From positions 1 to 18,224 of the forward strand of contig CAZAOK010000075.1 of NCBI GenBank assembly GCA_964486725.1: a stretch of DNA of 18,224 nt, in the 5' to 3' direction. The DNA is from M55B154 sp964486725 (GTDB lineage Bacteria > Spirochaetota > UBA4802 > UB4802). Each line of letters opens with the position of its first letter. The first letter of the stretch is position 1. The notes under the pieces were generated by a model, which did no database searches, was not told the DNA's origin, and worked only from the letters and a program-made list of their open reading frames with translations. Positions 1 to 7,277 of the stretch are shown one piece after another. The position numbers were made by a program, and so were the translations under genes.

Positions 1-11
1 CATTCAAAATT

Positions 12-54
12 GACATTGAAATTCATATTATTACCCGGTATTTAATTCACCCCC
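12..54 (+). repeat. Left copy of a terminal 43-bp inverted repeat
   Basis: This stretch starts GACATTGAAATT, has TTATTACCCG in the middle and ends CACCCCC. It matches the reverse complement of 18128-18170 at 37 of 43 positions without gaps. Both copies lie in non-coding DNA with the GACATT ends facing outward. No copy was noticed elsewhere in the window. Confidence 0.75.
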
Positions 55-87
55 TTATTTTCTCTACCTGGTTTACCTGTTTTATGT

Positions 88-116
88 TTGACACTCCCCA
101 TTCGCTCACTTACAAT
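88..116 (+). promoter_or_regulatory. Strong sigma-70 promoter for the 191-1890 operon
   Basis: A perfect -35 box TTGACA (88-93) is followed, after a 17-nt spacer, by a -10 box TACAAT (111-116) that differs from consensus at one base. Transcription would start near 123, giving a leader of about 68 nt. The gene at 191 has a GAGG Shine-Dalgarno at 178-181. This is one of the best promoter matches in the window, so the lipoprotein/envelope pair is probably expressed by the housekeeping sigma factor. Confidence 0.7.
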
Positions 117-190
117 TGGTATGCTTTTGGGCACTGATTTATTTTCTATGAAATAACCATTATCAACACTTATTAGCGAGGTTCGCTGTC

Positions 191-787
191 ATGAAAAAAG
201 TATATTCAATACTTATCACATGTGTTGCAGTTATCCTGTTATTCGGTTTTATCGCGGGGTGTGCCTCGAAAAAGCCTGTGCGCGCGTTGAAAAGAAGTGT
301 ATCTCCAAACTCACAAATCGCCGTTATCGTAGATCATCCCAATAATATCAAGAATGTTATTCTGTCACGTTTCCTGGAAAGAAATTACCGGGTAAAGGCC
401 ATAAACGCGTCCGACCTTTATTCATTAAAAGATGTATATGATATTTCTGATTTCAAGAAACTTTCATACAAGTCTGACATGACACCTGAAGGTGAAGGCC
501 AGGGCAACCTGCTTTCATTCGAAAAATCATATGACAATCTCTATAAACTTCACGTGTATAATTACGAACTGAACAAGGCAGAATCAATTGCCGAGATGCG
601 AAGTAAATATAACATCCAGTACCTGGTTCTGCTTGATCTGAAAGACTGGCAGAAAGTATCATGGGCAAGGGCAATAGATCTTTCTTCCTACGAGGTTATC
701 TGGGTGGAGAACTATCCGGCCGGCTATGATGATTCACTTGAAGATGTAATCGATCACTTTATTACCAGCATGTCCGGAACTAAATGA
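191..787 (+). CDS. Putative lipoprotein, paralogous to the C-terminal half of the next gene
   Basis: A 198-residue protein with a classical lipoprotein signal: MKK n-region, a hydrophobic core over residues 5-20, and lipobox I-A-G-C with the lipidated Cys at 24. The mature part begins with a basic stretch and then an alternating strand/helix region (IAVIVD near residue 43; YLVLLDLKDW near 145-155). It ends with a W-A-R-A-I-D-L motif around 158-164 followed by VIW. The same order of motifs occurs in residues about 185-360 of the downstream protein, so the two share a domain. I do not recognise a named family; the pattern only loosely recalls CsgG/FlgO/TolB-N-type periplasmic proteins. It overlaps the downstream gene in an ATGA arrangement, implying translational coupling. 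The role is unknown, probably in the cell envelope. Confidence 0.85.
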   Translation: MKKVYSILITCVAVILLFGFIAGCASKKPVRALKRSVSPNSQIAVIVDHPNNIKNVILSRFLERNYRVKAINASDLYSLKDVYDISDFKKLSYKSDMTPEGEGQGNLLSFEKSYDNLYKLHVYNYELNKAESIAEMRSKYNIQYLVLLDLKDWQKVSWARAIDLSSYEVIWVENYPAGYDDSLEDVIDHFITSMSGTK

Positions 788-1890
788 AGATACTACATTA
801 CCTGCACCAGGTTATCCCCGGGTACGCGTTACACGCCACTCTTGCGGCTATCCTGGCAATAGTACTCTTAACTCCGCAGCTGCACGCGAAACCTGTTGTT
901 GCATTCGGGTATCTTACCAATACAACCGACAATCAGAATTATGATTATCTTGAAACCATCTTCCCAAATTCATTTGCATCATCAATTGAAGCTATTTTTC
1001 ACAGTAATGTGCTTAAACCCCACAAGGTGAACGAAATTCTCAAAGAAAAGCATGACAGTGCTCTCAAAAAGGATTACAGGCATGTTGAACTTCCCGATGT
1101 TATTGATAATTTGAACGCCGACCTTTTTATTTATGGTAACTTTACACCTCTTGCAGACAACCGCATTAAAATCGAATTACATCTCTACGCCAGGGGTTCA
1201 AACGAGATATTCACTTTTACTAACATTGGCAAGATGGAAACCGAGATATTCAAGCTTGTTGACCGGATCACCCTCATTGTAGTTGACTTCATGGATGCCG
1301 ATAACCTGTTTATGGCCCGCACCATTAAGCCGGGAGAACGCATCGGCATCATCACCAACCTTGAAGACCTCGAATTACACCAGGTGTACGCGGCCTTCAT
1401 GGAAAACGGCCATCCGGTTATCTCTGTCCAGGGAAACGAGATAATGCGGCTCACCGAAGACCGCCACGTTAAATTCATCGATACCTTTAAATTTATCCGC
1501 ACCGTGGATAATTCTTATGATACGATTACCGACTGGCGAAAAACAGAATTATATTACGGGCCATGGGCCGGGATACAGTATAACAAGATACGAAAAAAAC
1601 TGAAGGACACATATTACACCTACGATGTGCACTACCTTGACGTTAAATCCGAAATAATCGATAAACTATATAACGCGTACAGGCAGCGTCTTCATATTCT
1701 CTGTATTATCGGGTTTAACGAAGACAGGGATGAATGCTGGGTACGTGCAATAGATATGCGGGATAAACGTCTTATCTGGATGCAGTCAAATATAAAAACC
1801 GGGATGCTGAGCGCAAACCCGGTTAAAGATATCACTGAAAAACTCATTGAACAGATGCATAAAGAACGGAAACAACCTTTCGAAAAATGA
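784..1890 (+). CDS. Secreted two-domain envelope protein of unknown function
   Basis: A 368-residue protein that starts inside the stop of the upstream lipoprotein gene (ATGA). It has a Sec signal peptide with hydrophobic core about 18-30 and a likely cleavage site L-H-A|K after residue 35. The N-terminal domain (about 36-175) begins PVVAFGYLTNTTDN and contains NADLFIYGNFTPL. This layout is typical of periplasmic proteins of the CsgG/TolB-N/FlgO superfamily: an opening beta strand, a Y-L-x-x-x-F-P segment and then an 'a-D-l-f-i-x-G' strand. That assignment is by pattern only. The C-terminal domain (about 185-360) matches the upstream lipoprotein, including W-V-R-A-I-D-M at 319-325 and a following LIW. 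The pair probably acts together in the periplasm. The gene is convergent with the barrel gene that ends at 1907, only 16 nt away, and I see no clear terminator between them. Confidence 0.85.
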   Translation: MKILHYLHQVIPGYALHATLAAILAIVLLTPQLHAKPVVAFGYLTNTTDNQNYDYLETIFPNSFASSIEAIFHSNVLKPHKVNEILKEKHDSALKKDYRHVELPDVIDNLNADLFIYGNFTPLADNRIKIELHLYARGSNEIFTFTNIGKMETEIFKLVDRITLIVVDFMDADNLFMARTIKPGERIGIITNLEDLELHQVYAAFMENGHPVISVQGNEIMRLTEDRHVKFIDTFKFIRTVDNSYDTITDWRKTELYYGPWAGIQYNKIRKKLKDTYYTYDVHYLDVKSEIIDKLYNAYRQRLHILCIIGFNEDRDECWVRAIDMRDKRLIWMQSNIKTGMLSANPVKDITEKLIEQMHKERKQPFEK

Positions 1891-1906
1891 TTATCCTACC
1901 TGCATT

Positions 1907-2488
1907 CTATTCGTAATCGTCAAACAATCCTTTATTCTTTCCCCATACGGTTACCCGGACACCGGCATACACCTGTACCCCGGCGATGGTATCTTTTTCA
2001 TAGTCTTTCTCATAAAATGTTCGAAGGTATCCGATCTCAACGAATGGACTTACCCTCTGGGAAAGAATATACTCAACCCCCGTGTATAAGCCAGCTGCCA
2101 TCCCTGATTCTTTCTTGTTAATATGGTCCGGATCGGTTGTATCATCCCAATCCGTACTGGTTGATACTGTTCCCAGTGCGATAGATGATTTCCAGAAAAC
2201 AGGATAGCTGGAGAAACGATAGGCGTATTCAATACCACCAAGAAATGCTTCCTGGTTGTGGGTTACCTCGTTGACGGTATCGGAGTCCTTTGTCATTCCA
2301 CTGGTATAAAACCTGAAATACGCGGTAAGATCTGAAGTGACCGTAATACCCAGTGCGCTGCTAAGACCCATCTGATTCTCGGCATCACCGGTCTGGTTGT
2401 ACATACCACTGACATCAATGTATATTTCAGCCCATGCTGACGATACGAAAATAAATGAAATCGCAACTGTCAATAATATCTTTTTCAA
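1907..2488 (-). CDS. Predicted outer-membrane beta-barrel protein
   Basis: A 193-residue protein with a signal peptide MKKILLTVAISFIFVSSAWA, cleaved after residue 20 or so (AWA|EI). The rest alternates polar and hydrophobic residues in strand-length units (YIDVSGMYNQ, LTAYFRFYTSG, FLGGIEYAYRF, GLYTGVEYIL, SPFVEIGYLRTFY, GVQVYAGVRVTVW). This suggests a small barrel of about eight strands, as in the OmpA/OmpX-like or outer-membrane beta-barrel domain families. The C-terminus continues past the last strand with an acidic tail (FDDYE) instead of ending in the usual terminal Phe. The start is TTG at 2488, chosen because GGAGG lies 9 nt upstream and the signal peptide begins there. A good promoter sits just upstream. 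The function beyond outer-membrane location cannot be read from the sequence. Confidence 0.8.
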   Translation of the reverse strand: MKKILLTVAISFIFVSSAWAEIYIDVSGMYNQTGDAENQMGLSSALGITVTSDLTAYFRFYTSGMTKDSDTVNEVTHNQEAFLGGIEYAYRFSSYPVFWKSSIALGTVSTSTDWDDTTDPDHINKKESGMAAGLYTGVEYILSQRVSPFVEIGYLRTFYEKDYEKDTIAGVQVYAGVRVTVWGKNKGLFDDYE

Positions 2489-2529
2489 TGTTACGTTCCT
2501 CCAGAATTATTGGTACATATAGCCCGATA

Positions 2530-2558
2530 ATACTACACTTCTGAATATCTGAAGTCAA
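2530..2558 (-). promoter_or_regulatory. Sigma-70 promoter for the beta-barrel gene
   Basis: On the minus strand a -35 box TTGACT (2558-2553) and a -10 box TAGTAT (2535-2530) are separated by exactly 17 nt. Transcription would start near 2523, about 35 nt before the TTG start at 2488. The thioesterase gene lies upstream on the same strand, but this promoter lets the barrel gene be expressed on its own. Confidence 0.6.
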
Positions 2559-2587
2559 GCAAAAACAAATTTATGTGTATCGTTTTA

Positions 2588-3007
2588 TTAACCGAAATAC
2601 TGGGCGGATAGTTCATGCCACTGTTGCTTTAACTCGTCGTCTATTTGTATGGCTCGCCCCGTGGCCAGGTCAATAATGACAAATGTTACCTCGGCATCAA
2701 TTACACGCTTATTATCATGCTTTTTGTGTACAACCTGGTTAAGAACGATACTCCTGTTGCCAATTTTGTTCAGTGTTGTCTCTATTTCCAGCACATCTCC
2801 AAGCACAGAAGGTGCGCGATAGTTTATATTTATATTAACCACGGCAAGGGAAATACCTTTCCTGGCGAAGGAATCAAAGCTTATCCCCATCTGCTCCAGG
2901 TATGTCCACCTTGCTTCTTCCAGGAACTCCAGGTATCTTGCGTTATTCACATGCCCGAATACATCCAGGTGATAGCCTCTTACTTTTATTTCTGTAATTG
3001 CACCCAT
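2588..3007 (-). CDS. Acyl-CoA thioesterase, hot-dog fold (4HBT/YbgC-FadM type)
   Basis: A 139-residue protein of the usual length for single-domain 4-hydroxybenzoyl-CoA thioesterase-like enzymes. It has the family's catalytic region near the N-terminus: G-Y-H-L-D-V-F-G-H-V-N-N-A-R-Y (about 10-24). The Asp before FGHVNN is the expected active-site residue and is followed by the long hot-dog helix ARYLEFLEEARW. The later strands NINYRAPSVLGDVLEIET and IDAEVTFVIIDLATGRA fit the family. It should hydrolyse acyl-CoA thioesters in the cytoplasm; the actual substrate cannot be told. The start at 3007 is preferred over an in-frame start at 3058, because GGAG precedes it by about 9 nt and homology begins there (MGAITEIKVRGYHLD). 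It lies upstream of the barrel gene on the same strand, with a separate promoter between them. Confidence 0.88.
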   Translation of the reverse strand: MGAITEIKVRGYHLDVFGHVNNARYLEFLEEARWTYLEQMGISFDSFARKGISLAVVNININYRAPSVLGDVLEIETTLNKIGNRSIVLNQVVHKKHDNKRVIDAEVTFVIIDLATGRAIQIDDELKQQWHELSAQYFG

Positions 3008-3466
3008 TTGACAACGCTCCAGTATTAGTAAGATATATATTCGCAATGATTGAATCAAGTCACACTATAACAATCCGGAAATACATCAATTATATTTTCC
3101 ATTCTTTTCGGTTTCGTGGGAATGAAAAACTGTTCTCAATAATAGCAACCCATGAAATCAAATTTCTCTAATTTTTAACCGCCCGCTTCGCTCGATAAAC
3201 GCAGATGAACACGGATAATTAGTGAATAGTACAAAATATAAAACTTGAGACTCTTCATCAATACCCAATTAGTATCACACGGAGGCGCGGAGACGCTGAG
3301 GAAGGGCACGGAACTCTCCGCGTTCCCCGCGCCTCCGCGTGATACCAGTTTAGTATGGTGAAATTAATCGTTGAAAAAATTACTTTATGAAACCATAAAA
3401 TTGTGGTATAAATAGTATACTTCATTATAAATCGAACATAATCATCAGAATCAAAGGTACATAATT
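3008..3466. other. Intergenic region between thioesterase and lon
   Basis: This 459-nt gap contains no convincing gene. It holds the promoter regions of the divergent thioesterase and lon genes. It also holds a stretch of dispersed-repeat-like text (about 3195-3217, with the words 'ataaacgcagatgaacacgg') and the large inverted repeat annotated separately at 3272-3345. Before lon, TTGAAA (3371-3376) and CATAAA (3394-3399), 17 nt apart, could be a weak promoter. No CIRCE-type element (TTAGCACTC-N9-GAGTGCTAA) is seen, so HrcA-type heat-shock control of lon is not supported. Confidence 0.5.
3272..3345. repeat. Large imperfect inverted repeat, dispersed-repeat-like
   Basis: The left arm 3272-3290 (GTATCACACGGAGGCGCGG) pairs with the right arm 3327-3345 over 19 bp with a single mismatch. 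The 36-nt interior includes a 5-bp hairpin (GGAAC 3310-3314 / GTTCC 3322-3326). The GC-rich arms contrast strongly with the AT-rich flanks. The words 'cacggaggcgcggagacgc' and 'cgcgcctccgcgtga' resemble a repeat text I know from intergenic DNA of many environmental bacteria, which suggests an inserted repeat element. It has no T-run after the stem, so it is not a typical terminator. It sits 120 nt before lon. Confidence 0.75.
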
Positions 3467-5842
3467 ATGACAAACGGAGAAAACATAGTTGAACCAAAGC
3501 ATCTGATCATTCCCGACGAAGTACTTCCCGAAGGTATACCAATTATACCCATTACCCATCGTCCCATTTTTCCCGGCATGATGATTCCCCTGGTAATATC
3601 AGGTGAAAACATGATGCTGGCGGCAAAGGAGATCGCCGACAGCGAACGAAAAATCGGCGGTGTGGTGCTGATAAAGGAACAGAAAGAAGGAGAGACCGTA
3701 AAATCAGAAGACCTTTACACGGTTGGAACTTCCATCAAGATATTGAGAATTGCTCCTATTGATGATAATACTGTGCAGGTGATGGTGAATGCCCTGAAAC
3801 GGTTTACACTTGATAATGTCATTACCGACGAACCGGTTATCAAGTGGAAAGTGTCCCATCATTATGAAGCCCCCTATGAATCAACAGAAGAGATGAAGGC
3901 ATATTCAACCGCTATAATCTCGTCTGTGAAAGAGTTGATAAAGAACAATAATCTATTCCAGGAGGAAATGAAGCTTTTTCTGAACCGGTTCAGTATCGAG
4001 GATCCGGGCAAGCTTGCCGATTTTGTAGCATCCATGACATCCGCGGATCCATTTGAAGTACAGGATATACTTGAAACCTTTGATGTCCGTGAGCGAGTGG
4101 AAAAAGTGCTGGTTCTGCTGAAGAAAGAACTGGAAATGAGTAAAATTCAGAAAAAAATTCAGAAGCAGATTGAAGAAAAAATTGCCGCGCATCAAAAAGA
4201 ATTTTTCCTCAAAGAACAGCTCAAAGAGATAAAAAAAGAACTGGGAATCGAGAAAGATGAGAAAACATCCGAGATTGAAATGTTCGAAGAACGGGCCAAA
4301 AAGCTTACATTCTCAGAAGAAGCAGAGAAAAGGTTCAACGAAGAAATTGATAAACTAAAGGTACTGGAACCCCATTCCGCGGAATACGGTGTAAGCAGAA
4401 ATTATCTCGATTGGCTCACATCCGTACCATGGGGAGTGTATTCAGCAGATAATTATGATATCCCCAAAGCCAGGAAAATACTCGACAGGGATCACTATGG
4501 CCTGGAGGACATAAAGGAGCGAATACTTGAATTTATCAGTACCGGTAAGATGAAAGGTACGATAACGGGTTCTATAATATGTTTCGTAGGCCCGCCGGGA
4601 GTTGGTAAAACGTCAATCGGCAGGTCAGTGGCAGAAGCACTGGGACGCAAATTTTACCGGTTTTCACTGGGGGGCATGCGTGACGAAGCAGAGATCAAGG
4701 GACACAGAAGAACCTACATCGGGGCTATGCCTGGTAAAATGATACAAAGCCTTAAACAGGTTGAAACAGCCAACCCCGTAATCATGCTGGACGAGATTGA
4801 CAAGATTGGAACAAGCTTCCAGGGAGATCCTGCTTCCGCATTGCTGGAAGTTCTTGACCCTGAACAGAATATACAATTTCTCGACCATTACCTGGATGTC
4901 CGTTTCGATCTTTCCAACGTATTATTCATCGCGACCGCCAACCAGATTGACACAATACCACTTCCCCTCCTTGACCGAATGGAATTAATGCGTTTATCAG
5001 GCTATATTCTCGAAGAGAAAGTCGAGATTGCCAAACGCTACCTCATACCCAAACAGCTTGCGGGGCACGGTCTGAAAAAAAGCCAGGTTTCCATCAACAC
5101 TTCGGCTTTAAAGTCTATCATTAACGGGTATGCCCGTGAAGCAGGGGTACGGAGCCTTGAAAACACCCTCAGGCGTATCATGAGAAAAACCACGAGAAAG
5201 ATCGCCGAGAATGATGAAGAAAAGATCAAGATCACAAATGACAATATTGAAGATTATCTTGGCAAGCCGAGATTCACTGAAGAAGCACTGTACAAAAAGA
5301 CCGTTGCCGGTGTTGTGCTGGGGCTGGCATGGACAAGCCTTGGAGGAACGACCCTGTATATTGAAGCCACTGCAATACCATCAAAATCAAAGGGCTTTAC
5401 CCAGACCGGACAGCTTGGCAACGTGATGAAAGAATCCACCGAAATCGCCTATTCCTTTATCCGCTCAAGGGTAAAAGAGTATGGAATTTCTAAAGACTTC
5501 TTCGACAATCATTTTATTCACCTGCACGTTCCCGCCGGATCAACCCCCAAGGACGGCCCGTCAGCCGGTATCACCATGGCTACCGCCCTTTATTCACTGG
5601 TAAAGAACAAGCCCGTAAAGAAACGGCTGGCCATGACAGGCGAGATCACCATCACGGGCAAGGTGCTGCCCATCGGAGGTGTAAAAGAAAAGACCCTGGC
5701 TGCCAAGCGGGCAAAGGTAAAAACGGTTATTTTCCCCCTTGAAAACCAGAAAGATTTCGATGAACTTCCCGATCACGTCAAAAAGGGAGTAGAGGCTCAT
5801 TTCGTTAACTACTTCGATGAGGTGCTTGAGATAGTTTACTAA
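3467..5842 (+). CDS. lon: ATP-dependent protease Lon
   Basis: A 791-residue protein, full length for bacterial LonA. The N-terminal LON substrate-binding domain (about 20-215) starts IPIIPITHRPIFPGMMIPL. A long coiled coil follows (about 215-290, KKIQKQIEEKIAAHQKEFFLKEQLKEIKKELG in register). The AAA+ module has Walker A GPPGVGKT at 375-382 and Walker B LDEID at 441-445. The C-terminal serine protease domain carries the Ser-Lys dyad: Ser699 in KDGPSAG and Lys742 in GGVKEK. It degrades misfolded and regulatory proteins in the cytoplasm using ATP. The start ATG is preceded by AAAGG about 9 nt upstream. It is monocistronic, with repeat-rich gaps on both sides. All active-site residues are intact. 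Confidence 0.98.
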   Translation: MTNGENIVEPKHLIIPDEVLPEGIPIIPITHRPIFPGMMIPLVISGENMMLAAKEIADSERKIGGVVLIKEQKEGETVKSEDLYTVGTSIKILRIAPIDDNTVQVMVNALKRFTLDNVITDEPVIKWKVSHHYEAPYESTEEMKAYSTAIISSVKELIKNNNLFQEEMKLFLNRFSIEDPGKLADFVASMTSADPFEVQDILETFDVRERVEKVLVLLKKELEMSKIQKKIQKQIEEKIAAHQKEFFLKEQLKEIKKELGIEKDEKTSEIEMFEERAKKLTFSEEAEKRFNEEIDKLKVLEPHSAEYGVSRNYLDWLTSVPWGVYSADNYDIPKARKILDRDHYGLEDIKERILEFISTGKMKGTITGSIICFVGPPGVGKTSIGRSVAEALGRKFYRFSLGGMRDEAEIKGHRRTYIGAMPGKMIQSLKQVETANPVIMLDEIDKIGTSFQGDPASALLEVLDPEQNIQFLDHYLDVRFDLSNVLFIATANQIDTIPLPLLDRMELMRLSGYILEEKVEIAKRYLIPKQLAGHGLKKSQVSINTSALKSIINGYAREAGVRSLENTLRRIMRKTTRKIAENDEEKIKITNDNIEDYLGKPRFTEEALYKKTVAGVVLGLAWTSLGGTTLYIEATAIPSKSKGFTQTGQLGNVMKESTEIAYSFIRSRVKEYGISKDFFDNHFIHLHVPAGSTPKDGPSAGITMATALYSLVKNKPVKKRLAMTGEITITGKVLPIGGVKEKTLAAKRAKVKTVIFPLENQKDFDELPDHVKKGVEAHFVNYFDEVLEIVY

Positions 5843-5857
5843 TTTTTACGGATTACT

Positions 5858-5890
5858 GCAAAGACGCAGAGGGCGCAAGGAGCGCTAAGA
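5858..5890. repeat. Dispersed-repeat-like text after lon
   Basis: Starting 16 nt after the lon stop, the text 'gcaaagacgcagagggcgca' and the following 'aggagcgctaag' resemble an intergenic repeat word family seen in many environmental genomes (variants of 'gcgtctttgcgccctctgcg'). This is recognition of a known-looking text; there is no second copy in this window. It has no coding potential. Confidence 0.4.
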
Positions 5891-5949
5891 AGAATATATA
5901 TAAAAATATGGCTTTGGGAAAAACCATCAAAATATATTATATGAATATT

Positions 5950-6021
5950 AAGTGATAGTGAGCCGTGAGAAGTGAACGGATCGCTCGTCACTACTAACTT
6001 TTCACCTTTCACTTTTCACTT
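5950..6021. repeat. Imperfect inverted repeat of AGTGA/TCACT words
   Basis: The left side (5950-5976) is made of AAGTGA, AGTGA, GTGAGAAGTGAA. The right side (6001-6021) is the near complement TTCACCTTTCACTTTTCACTT. The arms pair with gaps and surround a centre rich in TCGCTCGTCACTAC. The composition differs from the AT-rich flanks. It looks like a decayed dispersed palindromic repeat, not a gene or terminator. Confidence 0.45.
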
Positions 6022-6158
6022 AATTCCATTTATCTGCAGTTAAAAAAATTTATGTAAATTGAAATTTCATAGATTATTGTTATAAAAATTATTTTCAATT
6101 CCCAATAATCCGGAAAGACCCAAATGATTCAATTATCGTAAAATGAATAATAATTCAG

Positions 6159-6189
6159 CATCTCCCCCCGCCGAAGGCGGGGGGAGATG
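6159..6189. repeat. Perfect 14-bp GC-rich hairpin with GAA triloop
   Basis: The arms 6159-6172 and 6176-6189 pair perfectly over 14 bp, including a run of six C:G pairs, around the triloop GAA. No T-run follows on either strand, so it is unlikely to be a simple intrinsic terminator. It resembles a REP-like or other dispersed palindrome. A smaller C/G-run hairpin (6-bp stem, GGC loop) occurs at 18176-18190. Confidence 0.75.
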
Positions 6190-6263
6190 ATCCAATTCCT
6201 TTCCATTATGAAACAAATGATCAATATTTTAGTAATAGCTGAGTAGTTACAAAATATTTTCAT

Positions 6264-6291
6264 TTGACATGCTTCACTGATACTATATAGT
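6264..6291 (+). promoter_or_regulatory. Sigma-70 promoter for the gene at 6418
   Basis: A perfect TTGACA (6264-6269) and TATAGT (6286-6291) are spaced by 16 nt. Transcription would start near 6298 and leave a 5' leader of about 120 nt before the ATG at 6418. The leader is AT-rich and contains the AT-rich run 'gatatactatatattc'. No known riboswitch is recognised in it. Confidence 0.6.
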
Positions 6292-6417
6292 CTGTATCAA
6301 TATCATGAACAGGGATTTTGTTACACGTTAACATGAACTATTTCCTCTAAAAAATATATGAATATGCCGATATACTATATATTCACATAAAGGATATTAC
6401 TTTAAAAAACAAATACA

Positions 6418-7242
6418 ATGCAAGATAACAGGCAAATACAGAAAGCATTTCAATCATCACCGGCAGCATTTATTCCGGTTATGGTAACTATTATACTCAT
6501 GATATTTCTTGTGCAATGCAGTACCATCAGGATATCCAGGGAATTCTCACCTGATGACAGGCTTGAAGCCATTCTCGTTTCCGAAAAAGACAAGCCGGTG
6601 GCCCGATACGAGTTGATATATGACAAAAAGGACAGGCTTTCTCGTATCGAAAGATATTCCGGCAATGAAAAAGATTATAACGCCATACATCGATTTTATT
6701 ATGACAGGTATGGAAGATTGAAACTTCACTGGTTCAAGGCCGAACATTTCATTGAAGGTAAAAACGTTACTGATGAATATGTCGAATCGTTTATTTTCAA
6801 TCGCGCGGGGAAATTAATACGTACTGAAATTTCATATAAAAAGCCCTACAGCATTAAAAAGTCACACACACCCCTTATGAAAACAAATTTCGAATACAGG
6901 CAAAACCTGCTCGAAGAGATTACACTTGACGGGGGGAGATACGCCTTCACCAAACGAGCCGTGTTGAAATACGATGAGGGCAAAATCGAGAAAATTGAAT
7001 ACGTAAAAAAGACGTTTTTGAGAAAGCAAAGAAAAGAGATCATGACACATCATATGACCTTCTACATGGACGACAGGGAACCATATAAATACATGGACAA
7101 AATGAGCAACCAGACAATCAACAATGATGATGCTGCCCGGGAACGTTTCAGAAAAGAAGGAATATGGATGTCACTAATGAAACCCCACTACGCCAAAAAA
7201 CCTGACAAATTCATTGAGGTACTTCTTGACAGGTATAAATGA
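6418..7242 (+). CDS. Putative lipoprotein with YD-like strand repeats
   Basis: A 274-residue protein. A hydrophobic segment over residues 18-32 ends in L-V-Q-C (Cys34). This reads as a lipobox, though Gln at -1 is unusual and the n-region is long. An alternative start at 6481 (Met22) would give a very short signal. Neither start has a clear Shine-Dalgarno; AAAGGAT lies about 25 nt before 6418. The mature part has repeated strand pairs reminiscent of RHS/YD or MORN-like repeats: YDKKDRLSRIERY, YYDRYGRLKLHWF, FNRAGKLIRTEISY, YRQNLLEEITLD, KYDEGKIEKIEYV. A basic C-terminal tail follows. It is probably an envelope-anchored protein, but no family or function can be named. It is convergent with the MscS gene, 9 nt away. 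Confidence 0.75.
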   Translation: MQDNRQIQKAFQSSPAAFIPVMVTIILMIFLVQCSTIRISREFSPDDRLEAILVSEKDKPVARYELIYDKKDRLSRIERYSGNEKDYNAIHRFYYDRYGRLKLHWFKAEHFIEGKNVTDEYVESFIFNRAGKLIRTEISYKKPYSIKKSHTPLMKTNFEYRQNLLEEITLDGGRYAFTKRAVLKYDEGKIEKIEYVKKTFLRKQRKEIMTHHMTFYMDDREPYKYMDKMSNQTINNDDAARERFRKEGIWMSLMKPHYAKKPDKFIEVLLDRYK

Positions 7243-7247
7243 TACCG

Positions 7248-7277
7248 GCATCTATTCAACTTTTTGCAAATAGATGC
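7248..7277. terminator. Stem-loop between convergent genes
   Basis: GCATCTATT (7248-7256) pairs perfectly with AATAGATGC (7269-7277) around a 12-nt loop that contains TTTTT. It lies exactly at the junction of the two convergent genes and covers the stop of the MscS gene. There is no U-tract after the stem on either strand, so it may only pause or protect the 3' ends. Confidence 0.35.

Larger units (their letters stand above)
5843..6417. other. Repeat-rich intergenic region after lon
   Basis: This 575-nt gap has no convincing gene. In order it holds: a short dispersed-repeat-like text at about 5858-5890 ('gcaaagacgcagagggcgca'); a block of 'agtga'/'tcact' words forming an imperfect inverted repeat at 5950-6021; a perfect GC-rich hairpin at 6159-6189; and a good sigma-70 promoter at 6264-6291 with a leader of about 120 nt for the gene at 6418. 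No factor-independent terminator for lon is obvious. Confidence 0.55.

Noticed and set aside
1847..2089. An 80-residue plus-strand frame across the convergent junction
   Set aside because: It overlaps the end of one real gene and the antisense of another and has no start signal or domain.
2645..3028. A 127-residue open frame antisense to the thioesterase gene
   Set aside because: It lies wholly opposite a well-supported hot-dog thioesterase and its translation is Cys/Tyr-rich without any family pattern. It is a shadow frame.
3360..3466. A CIRCE or other heat-shock operator before lon
   Set aside because: No TTAGCACTC-N9-GAGTGCTAA or similar inverted repeat is present; only a weak sigma-70-like pair can be proposed.
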